Below, piece after piece: positions 10,494 to 21,474 of a stretch of DNA of 64,000 bases. Location of the stretch: NCBI RefSeq assembly GCF_963675165.1, contig NC_087390.1, forward strand, positions 6,230,319 through 6,294,318, given 5' to 3'. The notes beneath the pieces are model-generated. The model searched no databases. It had not been told where the DNA came from and saw only the letters and a program-made list of their open reading frames with translations. The position numbers were made by a program, and so were the translations under genes. Source of the stretch: Halichondria panicea. Lineage: Eukaryota; Porifera; Demospongiae; Suberitida; Halichondriidae. The first letter of the stretch is position 1. Every line of letters starts with the position of its first letter.

Positions 10494-13400
10494 ATGGAGC
10501 TGAAGAAGGATGTGCTGTTGATGGTGCAGTCGATGGCAGCATCTCTGAGTGAGGACATTGGTCTCAAAGGTGAGCTGTGTTTGTACATGGGGGGGGGGGT
10601 AATATCAAGAGTTCTAGATACAAAGTAACAATGCATGCACGTCTAGTATATAGATATGTCTACCGTACGCGTAAGACCTCGATTTAAGGCGACCCTCCAA
10701 ATATGCGACACCCAGGAGCTTCAGCAATTTCTGACCTCTAAAAATAGCGACAGCTGCGTTGACAATTATTTTTAATGTCACGTTCTAAATAGAGGTAAAT
10801 GTAGCCACTCCCGGATCCCTAGCCTCGATTGTAGCCCACTGTGTTTTTAAGCGGCCTGAAATCGAGGTAAGTAGACTTTGTAAAGTTACCTCCAATTAGA
10901 TGCGACCCTATAAATATGCGACACCAGGACTTCAATATAATTTTTCAACCTCCAAAAGAAGCGACCTCTGGCTTCATAATTATTAAAAAGTGTCGCTTTA
11001 AATCGAGATCTTACGGTATGTGACAACGTATACTGCATTAACGACATTGCAATATGAACTGGTATAATTATTGTATGTATAATTAATGTACATAATATTA
11101 TATATAACCCTTTCAGCCATGAAGTAGAATAAATGCTATTACTATTTTTTAATTTACATGGACTATAATAATTATTATACCATACCCGGGTGTGTGCTCT
11201 CCCTGCTGTCCCTGGGTTGTATTGCCTTCATCCTCTGGCTATAACATTGTACCATACCACTAGGGTGTGTGCTCTCCCTGCTGTCCCTGGGTTGTATTGC
11301 CTTCATCCTCTGGCTATAACATTGTACCATACCACTAGGGTGTGTGCTCTCCCTGCTGTCCCTGGGTTGTATTGCCTTCATCCTCTGGCTATAACATTGT
11401 ACCATACCACTAGGGTGTGTGCTCTCCCTGCTGTCCCTGGGTTGTATTGCCTTCATCCTCTGGCTATAACATTGTACCATACCACTAGGGTGTGTGCTCT
11501 CCCTGCTGTCCCTGGGTTGTATTGCCTTCATCCTCTGGCTATAACATTGTACCATACCACTAGGGTGTGTGCTCTCCCTGCTGTCCCTGGGTTGTATTGC
11601 CTTCATCCTCTGGCTATAACATTGTACCATACCACTAGGGTGTGTGCTCTCCCTGCTGTCCCTGGGTTGTATTGCCTTCATCCTCTGGCTATAACATTGT
11701 ACCATACCACTAGGGTGTGTGCTCTCCCTGCTGTCCCTGGGTTGTATTGCCTTCATCCTCTGGCTATAACATTGTACCATACCACTAGGGTGTGTGCTCT
11801 CCCTGCTGTCCCTGGGTTGTATTGCCTTCATCCTCTGGCTATAACATTGTACCATACCACTAGGGTGTGTGCTCTCCCTGCTGTCCCTGGGTTGTATTGC
11901 CTTCATCCTCTGGCTATAACATTGTACCATACCACTAGGGTGTGTGCTCTCCCTGCTGTCCCTGGGTTGTATTGCCTTTATCCTCTGGCTATAACATTGT
12001 ACCATACCACTAGGGTGTGTGCTCTCCCTGCTGTCCCTGGGTTGTATTGCCTTCATCCTCTGGCTATAACATTGTACCATACCACTAGGGTGTGTGCTCT
12101 CCCTGCTGTCCCTGGGTTGTATTGCCTTCATCCTCTGGCTCACAACTCACCAGCAATCATCCCCACATAGTCAAGGTGACTATATTACCATGCATGCATC
12201 GAATAACAAGTTAGCCCCGTTAATTCCAGCCTGTATAACAAGTTAGTCCCGTATTCCAGCCTTTGGTGACCCTTCAAATAACAGCAATGTTTAGAGCCTA
12301 CACAAAATTATGTTATAATTATACGAAATATTGTTGAATTATAATTATAATTATTTACTACTGTATCTCTGCCCGTGCAGCTCTCACTCCTCACCAATGG
12401 AGGGTACTACTTGACCTCGCTAAGGTTTGGAAATTGGTTGAGCATGTCATGTGATAGGCCTTGTCTAGAGCTACAGAATTCATCTCTTAGTTTTGATATT
12501 GATTGCTTTTTAGTGAAGTTATGACCTCCCGAAAGTAGCTTGCCAAATAGTTCGTTTCCTGAGAAAATACTTTTATCAAAATTGGGAGTTGTACCTTCTC
12601 AGAACTTTACTGAGCATATCATGTGATAGATCTTGTCTAGAGCTACAAAAAGCATCTCTATTAAAGTTGTTAGTGAAATGATGGTCTATATACCAAAAGT
12701 TCATTTTCTCCATTATACAGACGTCTTACCATCGTGAGCACAGAAACGCAGTGTTGGCAGTACTGGACCACGGGGTGGATGTCAACAACTACACTGACCC
12801 AACCACTGGCCTCACTCTATTACTAGTGAGTATGGCTAAGAGGCCTGATGAAGAGAAGTTACAAAATGTTGCCTAGTTGTACTGCTATCCCAGTTTGCAT
12901 GGCAGTATACTGTATGTAGTGCTGTAGTAGTGTTTCTGAATGCACGTACTGTTACTGACAATGTAGTGTGCTTGTTTGAGTGGACAAAAAGAGCTCGTAA
13001 CAACACTACTTGACAAAGGTACCTCCCCCCCACACACACACCACTCCCTCCCCACACCCCCCCCACACACACACACACACACACACCACCCCCTCCCCAC
13101 ACTTACCCTCACCCCACACACACACACACACATACGTACCTCCCCCCACACACACACACACTACCCTTCCCTCACCACACACACACACACACAGGTGCGC
13201 ACCCTAAAGCCGTCACCACCTCGGGTCATTCAGCCTTATCCCTCGCTACCTGGGCCTGCAACACAATCGAAGCTTCTGACCCCGACCTGCTAGATCTGTT
13301 AGCATGCAGAGGAGTGGAGGTGAACCAACAAGATTGCCATGGCAACACGGCTCTCTCAATAGCTGCTCTGTGGGGAAGAGCAGACGTTGTCACAACACTA

Positions 13401-13877
13401 CTTCAAAATGGTAAGAAAAGAGGAAAAGAGGTATCACTTATAATTATTGAGACCATGTGTTCAGGTATCTTTTGCCATCCCTATTCTAGAACCGTATTAG
13501 AATATTTTGCTGGTTAAAAACCGTTGTGAATGACCTGAAAAATTGACCTAAATTGTGTTCTGGCAAGGATCGTGTACCAGTACTATTATTTTTGCGAAGT
13601 GATCAACACTCACAAAGTTTGCATACTATCCCCAGCCTTTATTAAACAGTTGTCAAGCTCATGGTACTACAAGAACAGTCGCTGTAGCTAATGAGATAAT
13701 GCCGAATGTGTCACCAATGCATATGAAGTCTAATTATCACTATAATTATAATCTTGTGTTGTAGGTGCAGACCCTGACGTGTGCGGTGGTGATCATGTGC
13801 GACCTCTTGACCTTGCCGAGGGCTGCGGAAACAATGAGGTTGCTAGGTTACTAGTGGTACACTCCACAAAACATTAA
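10494..13877 (+). CDS. Membrane-anchored ankyrin-repeat protein
   Basis: Seven exons, 10494-10569, 12089-12175, 12381-12424, 12721-12825, 12967-13018, 13195-13410 and 13765-13877, give 230 residues with phases closing throughout. Residues 1-25 are acidic/polar. Exon 2 encodes a clear membrane helix (VLSLLSLGCIAFILWLTT), followed by a polar linker. Ankyrin repeats fill the rest: AVLAVLDHGVDVNN, GQKELVTTLLDKGAHP, DLLDLLACRGVEVNQQD, HGNTALSIAALWGRADVV and PLDLAEGCGNNEVARLL. The frame is open upstream of the chosen ATG to 10413, so a further 5' exon is possible. I do not recognise a specific ortholog; the expected role is a protein scaffold at a membrane. The intron before exon 2 holds twelve further copies of the start of that exon. 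Confidence 0.75.
10661..11018. mobile_element. MITE-like element with long inverted ends (TACCGTA...)
   Basis: Left end TACCGTACGCGTAAGACCTCG, then ATTTAAGGCGAC, is mirrored at the right by GTCGCTTTAAATCGAGATC then TTACGGTA. The inner arms repeat 'gcgacaccaggacttca' motifs. No coding capacity. It lies in the first intron of the ankyrin gene. A small related hairpin is at about 16065-16125. Confidence 0.75.
11188..12140 (+). repeat. 13-copy 75-bp minisatellite made of a duplicated splice acceptor plus exon start
   Basis: Thirteen copies of exactly 75 bp, starting at 11191 and repeating to 12091. They are almost identical; copy 11 has a C-to-T change at 11979. Copies 2-13 each begin with ACCATACCACTAG followed by GGTGTGTGCTC, that is, a splice acceptor plus the first 53 bases of the membrane-helix exon. 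Only the last copy continues into the real exon (TGGCTCACAACTC). The others read TGGCTATAA, a stop codon right after the helix. Because 75 is divisible by 3, both strands show long false open frames. Confidence 0.95.
12430..12700 (+). repeat. Dispersed repeat 'CTTGTCTAGAGCTACAGAAT' (two tandem halves)
   Basis: Shares TGTGATAGGCCTTGTCTAGA, TTTTGATATTGATTGC and TTATGACCTCCCGAAAGTAG with 44675-44805, 45695-45795, 51000-51085 and 33125-33215, and in reverse with 24690-24815. Non-coding and intronic. Confidence 0.8.
13021..13194 (+). repeat. (CA)n / C-rich microsatellite intron of the ankyrin gene
   Basis: The whole 176-bp intron is CA repeats with C-runs, ending in ACACAG at the exon at 13195. 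Confidence 0.95.
13491..13626. mobile_element. MITE-like element, 'ACCGTATTA-GAATATTTTGC' family, degenerate
   Basis: Left end ACCGTATTAGAATATTTTGC and inner GGCAAGGATCGTGT match the better copies at 14026-14243 and 48387-48579. The right end is decayed. Intronic in the ankyrin gene. Confidence 0.6.
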
Positions 13878-14025
13878 TCAAAAACCGTACACGGCTATAT
13901 CACTTCTGTCTCATATACACTGTCATTCCTTGTCATCAAATGCTTTATTTATTATTATATTATGTAATTATGACATCATTATTGATCATAGCTGCATGGC
14001 AATAAATTATGACCTCGTACCCAAG

Positions 14026-14243
14026 TACCGTATTACTAGAATGTTTCGCGAGCATCAAACATTTGCGAACTTTGCGAGGGTTGATCAATTCGCAACAATA
14101 AAATCTGCAAAACCTAAATTATTACTAGTAAATACACACGATCCTTGCCAGAACGCAATAGTTAGATCGCAAAGGGTCAACTTTTCTGCTGATTTGGCTC
14201 ATTCGCAAAGGTTTTCACCAGCAAATATTCTAGTGGTACGGTA
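14026..14243. mobile_element. MITE-like element, 'TACCGTATTACTAGAATGTT' family
   Basis: Inverted ends TACCGTATTACTAGAATGTT and AATATTCTAGTGGTACGGTA enclose about 218 bp. The inner core contains CGATCCTTGCCAGAACGCAA, common to the family. The ends are consistent with a TA target duplication. Between convergent genes. Confidence 0.75.
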
Positions 14244-14406
14244 TACACACAGGTACAAGTAGTCCAATTCAAAATTCAATTTCAATAACTTAATTATCAG
14301 AATTGAAACAGCATCATTACACACTTAGTAGCTAACATTATACGACGCACACAAGTACATAAGAGTAGTTCAATGTTTACAAAGTTTTAGCTTCTTGGCA
14401 GTCTTT

Positions 14407-15958
14407 TTAATATTTCGAGCAGTCATGGCTTGAATACTGAGTACACATCGAGTCATCAGTTATCTCCTTAAAATCAGTCATACCGGACAGCTTAGAAATG
14501 TCCACAAGGTTACGGAGGTTGCAATAGTTGGTGCCGTAGTCAAGGACAGCATACCACGTCTCAGAAGTGGAGTAGGCCTGAGGAAAATGGAGGATAAAAA
14601 GAGGTTTACAATTACATACAAAACTTAGCCTCCTTCGCAGCCTCTCCTTTTTCTGTTCTTTGTCACACAGGTCAATAAGATAAAATACGGTAAGAATTGG
14701 AGGAACAAAGAAAGAGAGAACGAACCGTCCAAGAAAAAGGAGAGACTCTCCTTTTTCTTAGACGGTTCGTTCTTTCTTTTGTTTCTCTAATTCTTACCTG
14801 TGTGACAAAGAACAGAAAAAGGAGAGGCTGCGAAGGAGGCTATACAAAACTTACAGTTACAGTTACGATTGCCTATAGAGCTCAGAGTAAACAGTGGAGG
14901 TTGTGGCAGTGTGTTATAGACCATTGTATTTCTTTAAGGCGGCGCCTTATTTACATGCAGAAGAAGTATGGTAACGTACAGGGGGGTGGGGCTAACCACT
15001 GTAAAACGTCTATCAGGGCGCCACTTTAATCTTAGCGCCAACTTAAACAGTCTTGGATCTAATATTAATCCTGCAATTTCAACGTGGTCGTCACTCTAAA
15101 TGAGGTGCCTATGTGTTAATTATTTTCTTTTCTATTTTGTAAACAAGAATCGAAATAAAATTATTAGCAGCTACAGGGGAGGGGGATGGGGCTAACTAAC
15201 TCGGCTACAGCTACAGGGGGATGGGGCTAACTCACCGCAACAGTGCAGCTGCCTGCGCCTCCAGATCCAGCAGACAGAGTGAAACTTTGGTCATCCACAT
15301 AGTGCTTCACAGGTGTTTCGTGGGTGGAGTGGATCTCACTACCAGTGTCACTCACAAGCTGTACAAAAGAGATAATTATGGAGTATACAAAATGACTTGG
15401 GATATAAAATGTTATGAAAGTTGACATAATTGTATTAAACCACTTTTGCATGTGATGATATTGCATGTGATGATATTGCATGTGATAATAATTATTGCAA
15501 AAGTGTTTCTTACTTTGTAAAGACACTTCTCTGATGATTTACAGTCTTGAGGGTCGCCAGAGAGATTTGTGATCGTGTACGACAGACAATCGTGAACAAC
15601 TGAGCAGTTGGTCGCTGGAAACATCCTGCACAATGTGTTGGGAACAGATAAGAACTCTACAGTCAGTTGGCATGCATGCGATATACATGGCTTGATCATG
15701 AGTACAAGTAGTTGCAACTTTTATAATATAAAGTCTCAAAGCTACAAAGTCTATGCTAACTAGCTAAATTAGTAATGTTAGCCAGCTCTCAGCTTAGCTA
15801 GATACATATACATAGCTGTACAAGCTAGATACAAGTTAACTAGATGTACAAGATAGTTTGCTAGCTCACCATGTCAGCTTGCAGGATGCATGCAGAGGGC
15901 CGCAAGCTCCTAGGGACAGACAGGCAGCTAACACACACAGCAGGGTAATGGAGGTCAT
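14407..15958 (-). CDS. Small secreted Cys-rich protein, unrecognised family
   Basis: Four exons, 15958-15870, 15625-15514, 15358-15236 and 14577-14407, give 164 residues with phases closing. The N-terminus MTSITLLCVLAACLSLGACG is a good signal peptide, which is why I prefer this ATG to the in-frame one at 16078. The mature part has about nine Cys: an N-terminal group (ASCKLTW, TNCSVVHDC, DPQDCKSSEKC), one mid Cys (GSCTVA), and a C-terminal signature YGTNYCNLRNLV...MCTQYSSHDCSKY. Two N-glycosylation sequons are present (NCS, NLS). I do not recognise the fold. The pattern (secreted, disulfide-rich, about 16 kDa) suggests an extracellular ligand, lectin-like or structural role; this is inference only. 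Its third intron holds a perfect-arm hairpin element. Confidence 0.8.
14626..14843. mobile_element. Nested hairpin (fold-back) element
   Basis: Outer arms GCCTCCTTCGCAGCCTCTCC... and its reverse complement GGAGAGGCTGCGAAGGAGGC pair over about 45 bp almost without mismatch. The inner arms (GAACGAACCGTC / GACGGTTCGTTC and AAAAAGGAGAG / CTCTCCTTTTT) also pair, so the whole 218 bp folds on itself. Intronic in the secreted Cys-rich gene. Confidence 0.85.
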
Positions 15959-16193
15959 CTTGGAGAGACTTGCAAGTTGCTTCTTTAGATCAGAGATACA
16001 GCTACAGTAGTATTCTTCCTTGCAAAGGTCACTGATATGACATGTGAGTATTATTGCAACATTGTAGCCTCGATTCAAAGCCGCTAGAAAAAAATTTGCG
16101 GCTTTAAATCGAAGCTAATTGCACAAGCGACAGAATGGTATCCATAGCAATAACTGAAGATATACAACCTCAATTAATGCCCACCAAACGACC

Positions 16194-16637
16194 TTGATTT
16201 TCTTATGTCTGATGGACAGTGCTCAAAATTCAACAGAAGATGCTCCAAATGACCACACAATACAAGAAAATGTCATGGAGAAACGGTCATTTGCACCAGA
16301 AGAAGATAAGCCAGATGTCCTAGAGGAAACTCCAGTATCCATCCCCCCACGGCCACATGACCTACAGTCCACCACCGCACATGACCTGGAGTCCACCACA
16401 CATGACCTACAGTCCACCACCCCACATGACCTGGAGTCCACCCCACCCTCCGCTCTACCTGGCTACCTTCCCTGGGAAGAAGACATGGAAATGGTCTCCA
16501 AATATCTCGACAGAAAGGCGAGAATGCTGTACAATGTATTTACCCATGTGTTTGGTGGTGGTCCTCTATGCCTGTACAGTGACGTGTGTCTCAGAAATAT
16601 TTTGTGTCAAAAATATTTATTATGGGGCGAATTATAG
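16194..16637 (+). CDS. Hypothetical protein with HDL(Q/E)STT repeats (doubtful)
   Basis: Single open frame of 147 codons, or 141 from the second Met at 16212. The N-terminal two-thirds is acidic and low complexity, with four repeats of the type PHDLQSTT / HDLEST. It is followed by YLPWEEDMEMVSKYLDRKARMLYNVFTHVFGGG. No signal peptide or membrane helix is clear. All three frames downstream show short hydrophobic stretches up to 16930, so this may be one exon of a larger or decayed gene. No family recognised. Lies 235 bp from the divergent secreted Cys-rich gene. Confidence 0.35.
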   Translation: MIFLCLMDSAQNSTEDAPNDHTIQENVMEKRSFAPEEDKPDVLEETPVSIPPRPHDLQSTTAHDLESTTHDLQSTTPHDLESTPPSALPGYLPWEEDMEMVSKYLDRKARMLYNVFTHVFGGGPLCLYSDVCLRNILCQKYLLWGEL

Positions 16638-17241
16638 TGGTGCTGTGTTATTGTGTACATCAACTGCGACATTATCTTTGCAAAGCTAACTAGTGTTCAA
16701 GCTGGCGCTGTGCTAATGCCTCTCGCCATGTTTTTGCTTTCGCTCAAAAGTATTAGAGTGTTATCTATAATGAATTTTATATTAAAGTTAGCTTATCTAT
16801 ATAAAGTCACTGAGAAGAAAAGACTTATTTACATGCATCTATTGTTGTTATTTATTGTATTATGTGGCTTACCAGGACCTCAAGAAAGAAGAAAATTGAT
16901 TCTTCCAGGATCTGTAGTTCAGTGTAAATAATATCTAAGAAGAAAAGACCTGTGTACATGCATATTGTTATCTATATTGTTATATGGTAGTGTTTTGTGG
17001 CTTACCAGGCCCTCAAGACAAAGATGATTCTGCCAGGAGGATCTGGATCTGGATCTTGGATATTATTTTCTCACACATGGGGAATGAGCGCGCATGCGCA
17101 TTACATCCACAGGAATAATTAAAGGGTGTGTCCAAAGAGATCAATTTCACAAATGGCTACTGCTAGCTAGCTGTGTTAACAGATATTTTCTGAGTATTGT
17201 AGCTAACAAAAAGCTAGCGCTTTAGTGCAAGGCTAACTCAT

Positions 17242-17805
17242 ATGTTGAATAGAAAGTTTGTGCGGACAGATGATGCTATGAAAGATTCTGAAGAGACTGC
17301 AACAGCCTTCAATGTGAGTCAAACTAGCCATAACTAGAGAAAGAAGCTTTAGTTTGCTAATCCACGAATCAAAATCCAAGAGAACGTGGCTAGAAGCCTA
17401 TAGAAGCTGTTAGTTTTCGTCGCATTGTAACCGTTGAGCAGTTATAGCTGGAATACACACACACACACACAGACAGACAGACAGACACACACACAGTCAG
17501 CTTTACCGTATCCCTCGTGCGGCTACGCCTCGAGGCATAATAATTACATGATGTGATCGATGTACTGACTCCCTAATCTATTTTTGTTATCTTTCCGTAT
17601 GCAGGATGATCTAGAAGAGTCTTACGAGTGCTACCTACAAGGCAACCCAGAGCTGAGAGCAATTCTGGCCGACTTCATGCAAGCTGTACTCATACAAAAA
17701 CCAGACAATGTCTACCAATTTGCACGGGACTATTTTAGACCATTTGGATCGGATGCTACCCACGCTCCACTCTTCCCCTCTCATAGGGTCACTCCATCAG
17801 ACTAA
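17242..17805 (+). CDS. Small RIIa (dimerization/docking) domain protein, RIIAD1/CATIP-like
   Basis: Two exons, 17242-17313 and 17605-17805, phase 0, give 90 residues. Residues about 25-75 (YLQGNPELRAILADFMQAVL, then IQKPDNVYQFARDYFRPF) match the R2D2/RIIa fold, the helical dimerization-docking module of PKA regulatory subunits found in sperm and ciliary proteins. The KPDN(V/I)xxFAxxYF motif is the diagnostic part. The length equals vertebrate RIIAD1 (about 92 aa), though the sequence also resembles the C-terminal module of CATIP. The likely role is an adaptor in cilia or flagella that binds A-kinase-anchoring helices. A GCGCATGCGC NRF1-like palindrome lies about 150 bp upstream (17089-17099). 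An AATAAA signal follows the stop directly. Confidence 0.78.
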
Positions 17806-18301
17806 AAATAAATTATGCATATACCCTATAATTAGAAAATTATTATTATTGTGTCGTCATGCAATTATTATTGCGCAATTTTATTCACTGTAAGGATAGT
17901 CTGCTAATTATTGTGCTATGAATATCATTAAAAATCCCGTATTTAGCATGCATTGGGCTTCATTGATTTAAGTCTACATGTAGTCTGTGGTGCGCGAAAG
18001 AGAGCTGATTGTTGCTTCTTCAGGTAATTTGCAGAATGATTTGTGATGAATAGTTTGCATTTTACTGCATGTATAAAGCTCTAGCTCTGCATAATGTTAG
18101 CCTGTAATTATTTGGTATAGTTGGTATCAAATGCAATGGAAGTAATCATAATTATTATGCATGACTTGTATGTAGTTTACTCTCCAACATACAGAGATAA
18201 CAGATTAATTTTTACAACTATTGCATGTTAGATTAATGTTGTTACGGTCTCATCAAAATAATAATGTTTCTTCACAGATAAAATTAATCTTGCCCATCAG
18301 A

Positions 18302-21171
18302 ATGAATACGCTGGCGTTTGCCCCCACCTCTCCTCAAGCAGTGTACTCTCTCCCTGCTACCATACCCGCCTCAGCAGAGGTCCCAATAATGCAGGTCCAG
18401 GTCGGTGTGGAGATACCCAACAGGGTGTTCGTGGGAGGATGCCCCTACAGTGTGAGAGCTATAGAGAAATATGTGCTGAACGCATGCATCATTATGATAT
18501 TATTATAGCACTGCATGTATCATTATAATATTGAAGGTTTTGAAAGAGAGAATGTGTATGAAAAAGAGATTGAATATGTGGCCTGAATTAAGTTTCAAGT
18601 AAGATTCCTTGGTCCCAGCTGAGGTCCCCTGCATGTATGGCAATGTGGTACAAGGCTTCGTACTCTTGTGCAGTGTGTGTTCACCGTCTTCATGCAGTTC
18701 CCTATTATAACTTTATTGTATTGTGGATGGTTGTCCTGGAAGCATTTGTATTTGTATACTATACCAATACTATAATTATTATGACATAATGATTGTATCA
18801 TGTACTAAGTCCTCCATGCTATATAATACTAACAATCTTGGCCAGAACTAAGAAAAAAAAATCTCCATGTGCATATGTTTTTTCTCTGCTATAGTTTAAT
18901 TAATTGTTAATAAATTAATGCATAGTCATTTCACTGAGGTAGATGGTCAACCACATGGTTACCATTTGTCACTGTCATGGTCCCTCCTACGTGTATATAT
19001 CCCAGAGAGATTTTATCTTGTTGTTTCTTGCCCCATGCACGTGTAATTATAGATGACTGAAAAGGAGCTGGGAGATTTCTTCTGTCAATTTGGGCCTGTC
19101 AAAGACTCAAAAATTGTTTTTGACAAAGCCAGTGGAAAATCGCTAGGGTGAGAACTAATGCACGTATGCATGCCTATACTATCCCATTTTTCACTTATAC
19201 CTGTGTGTATTAGCGCCTCCCATGCACCTCTACCCCAACTGGAGTGTGTAGTAAGGATGGATGCTTCTCAAATGTCCTAGCCTAGTATCTGAGGTCTGTG
19301 ATTACTCCATACACCGTCCCACTAACCCTGGCCTTCTTTGTAGTGGTAAAAGCCTGTAATGTTATTTAGATCCAGTGGAGTACTGCATGCCTGCTGTTGT
19401 GTAAATTCGTGGCTTTGTTCATACTTCAATTAGCAATTTCTGTCTTGAATTAGTGTTGAACTAATCTGATTTTCTTTAATTGCTTGTGTCTCTGTGCAGC
19501 TATGGATTTGTGACCTACATATGTGAGGCAGATGCAGTCAATGTCTACAATAAAGTGAGCCACTACTTATCACTGCATGGAGTGTGTGAATGTGCTGTGT
19601 GTGTACAGCAGCATCATCATCTACAGTGACAGGGCGATATTAAAATGCACACACCCTTAAATCGCCTGTTTTCAGCTGTATAAAGCACTATACCTCCATG
19701 TATATATGTACTTGCTAGCATATGGATGGCATACAGTGATAATGTAGTTAAATGCCATGCATGAAACAATTTAACGTCTTTACAAACATTCACTTTCGTT
19801 TCTAACCTTACAGGGCAGTATTTTCTACAATGAGAAGAAACTCAATGTCTCCAAGGCAATCCGCAAGCATGGTGGACAGTATGTCAGGCCCAACCAGGAG
19901 TATAATAACATGTACGTCCAACCCAATGGCTACTTTGTCGGTGGTGACGGTCTATGGCGATACCAAGCCCCTCAAACACAACCTGTCAGCGTGAGTGTGC
20001 ATTGCCTGCAGATACAATAGTTACAATAGCACATTATTATTATTTTTTGTCTCAACTATAAATTATGTCCCTTAAAGGTCACGCTTTTTTGGTACTTTGA
20101 ACATTATTAATTATTCTAAACTTGGGCCTATCATGTGATTGTGGATTATTCATTGTGTGTATAGCCTCCCACCTTTGCTCCTATATGAATGTGATATTTT
20201 TCGCACTGCAAGGAATTTCCTAGCACCTGACTATCACATCACATGTTCCAATGGTAATCACGATTCTCCAAAAACACCTTAAGTTCATTAATCTCAGCTG
20301 AGCATAATCATGCATGCATTATTGCGTATTCACATTCTTTATTTCTTTCTTTGCAGCCTTACTTTGTGTACATGGCTCCCAGTATGCAGCAGCAACCCAC
20401 CATGCAGTACAGCCTTCAAACTGTAAGTGGCTTTACAACTAAACCTCTCTCTATATTATTTATCATATATAGCCTTTAATTTGGCGATTTGGCGGATTTT
20501 ACCGAAGATTGCCAAATTTAAAGTTTTCCAGTGGACGCAATGTCATTGCTGTAGTAGCCACGCCTATAAGACAACAAATAAATTAAAATAGCTCATTCGC
20601 CAAATATAATATACCCGCCAAATTTTTCCATCTTACAGTAGTTTCACTAATTGCCAGCAAAATGTTCCAATAATAAAACAGTTTTGCATTGTAGTTCCCA
20701 ACATCAAGGGTCTGTACTATAATACTATTTATCCCTCCCTCCATGCAGCCCACCCTCACCCCAATGGCCAGTGCTGCCTACATACCTCAGCATCACTCAG
20801 TGTATCAGTCACCTCTGAAGGTGCCCCCCATCGCTCTGCAAGCTCCTCCAAACCAAGCAGCAGCAGCCATAGAAGTCATCGAGATTGAAACCAGTACAAC
20901 TGTGACCACTAGCAGTTCTGAGCAAGATTCCTCGGTTGAGTCCGACAAAGAAAATACGTTCAAGCCGATCAATTCTTCTCTGTCTAGTGATGAGCAAGGC
21001 ACCGCTGGAACTGATCTCCAAGGTGTCGATTTGGATAGAATTTTCGAACGTCGTAACACGCCCCCTCGTAAAAGACCCTCCCCCCAAAAGGCTGCTCACT
21101 ACGTGTACCCGCAATACCCCGGGCAATTCCCTCAACCAGTCTACCAGACTGCCGGCTATGTACCTATGTAA
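18302..21171 (+). CDS. BOLL: Boule/DAZ-like RNA-binding protein
   Basis: RRM translational regulator of germ cells in animals. Six exons, 18302-18451, 19053-19147, 19500-19554, 19814-19990, 20357-20422 and 20749-21171, give 321 residues with closing phases. The single RRM has RNP2 RVFVGGCPYS and RNP1 GYGFVTYI, preceded by KIVFDKASGKSLG. It ends in IFYNEKKLNVSKAIRKHGGQ, the characteristic DAZ/Boule RRM tail (KKLNIGPAIRKQ in others). The C-terminal half is Gln/Pro/Tyr-rich (PYFVYMAPSMQQQPTMQYSL; YPQYPGQFPQPVYQTAGYVP), like DAZ-family low-complexity tails. A clear canonical DAZ repeat was not found. The first 50 codons could have an upstream exon, since an acceptor-like TTCTTCACAG lies at 18268-18277. 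Identity as DAZ family is strong; one-to-one orthology is inferred. Confidence 0.87.
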
Positions 21172-21474
21172 CTCTGTTACTATGTAACTCTCACTGTCGC
21201 TATGTAGTAGCTTCACAGCAATAGAATTTTTTTACTACTCACCACCTTATGTAATAATACGTCTCCTCTATAGCTCAACTCACTCACAGTAAATGCTATC
21301 CATCACCCTACATTAATTAATACGTACATTTCATTTCTGTACCCACTGACACAATACTTGTAATTCATCATTGCCTTAATAATTTATTATTAAATTTTAA
21401 TTTACAAAAATTAATTAGTAATCATTATTAACAAAATACACAAACTGAAATAAATTATTGATGACCACAGTTCA
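21172..21474. other. Convergent 3' intergenic spacer
   Basis: AT-rich spacer between the ends of the Boule-like gene and the minus-strand membrane protein gene. It holds AATAAA-type signals near 21450 and no exon. Confidence 0.5.

Noticed and set aside
11175-12170. Long open frames of about 320 codons on both strands with 25-residue repeats
   Set aside because: They come from the 75-bp minisatellite; a stop-free 75-bp unit stays open on both strands. The phase-matched reading is instead the membrane-helix exon at the array's end.
16653-16931. Hydrophobic 92-codon frame downstream of the hypothetical ORF
   Set aside because: Looks like a possible membrane segment, but there is no start context, no phase-compatible junction to the upstream frame, and AT-rich composition can give this by chance.
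20805-21216. Minus-strand frames opposite the Boule-like last exon
   Set aside because: Shadow frames; the plus-strand exon has matching phase and family composition.
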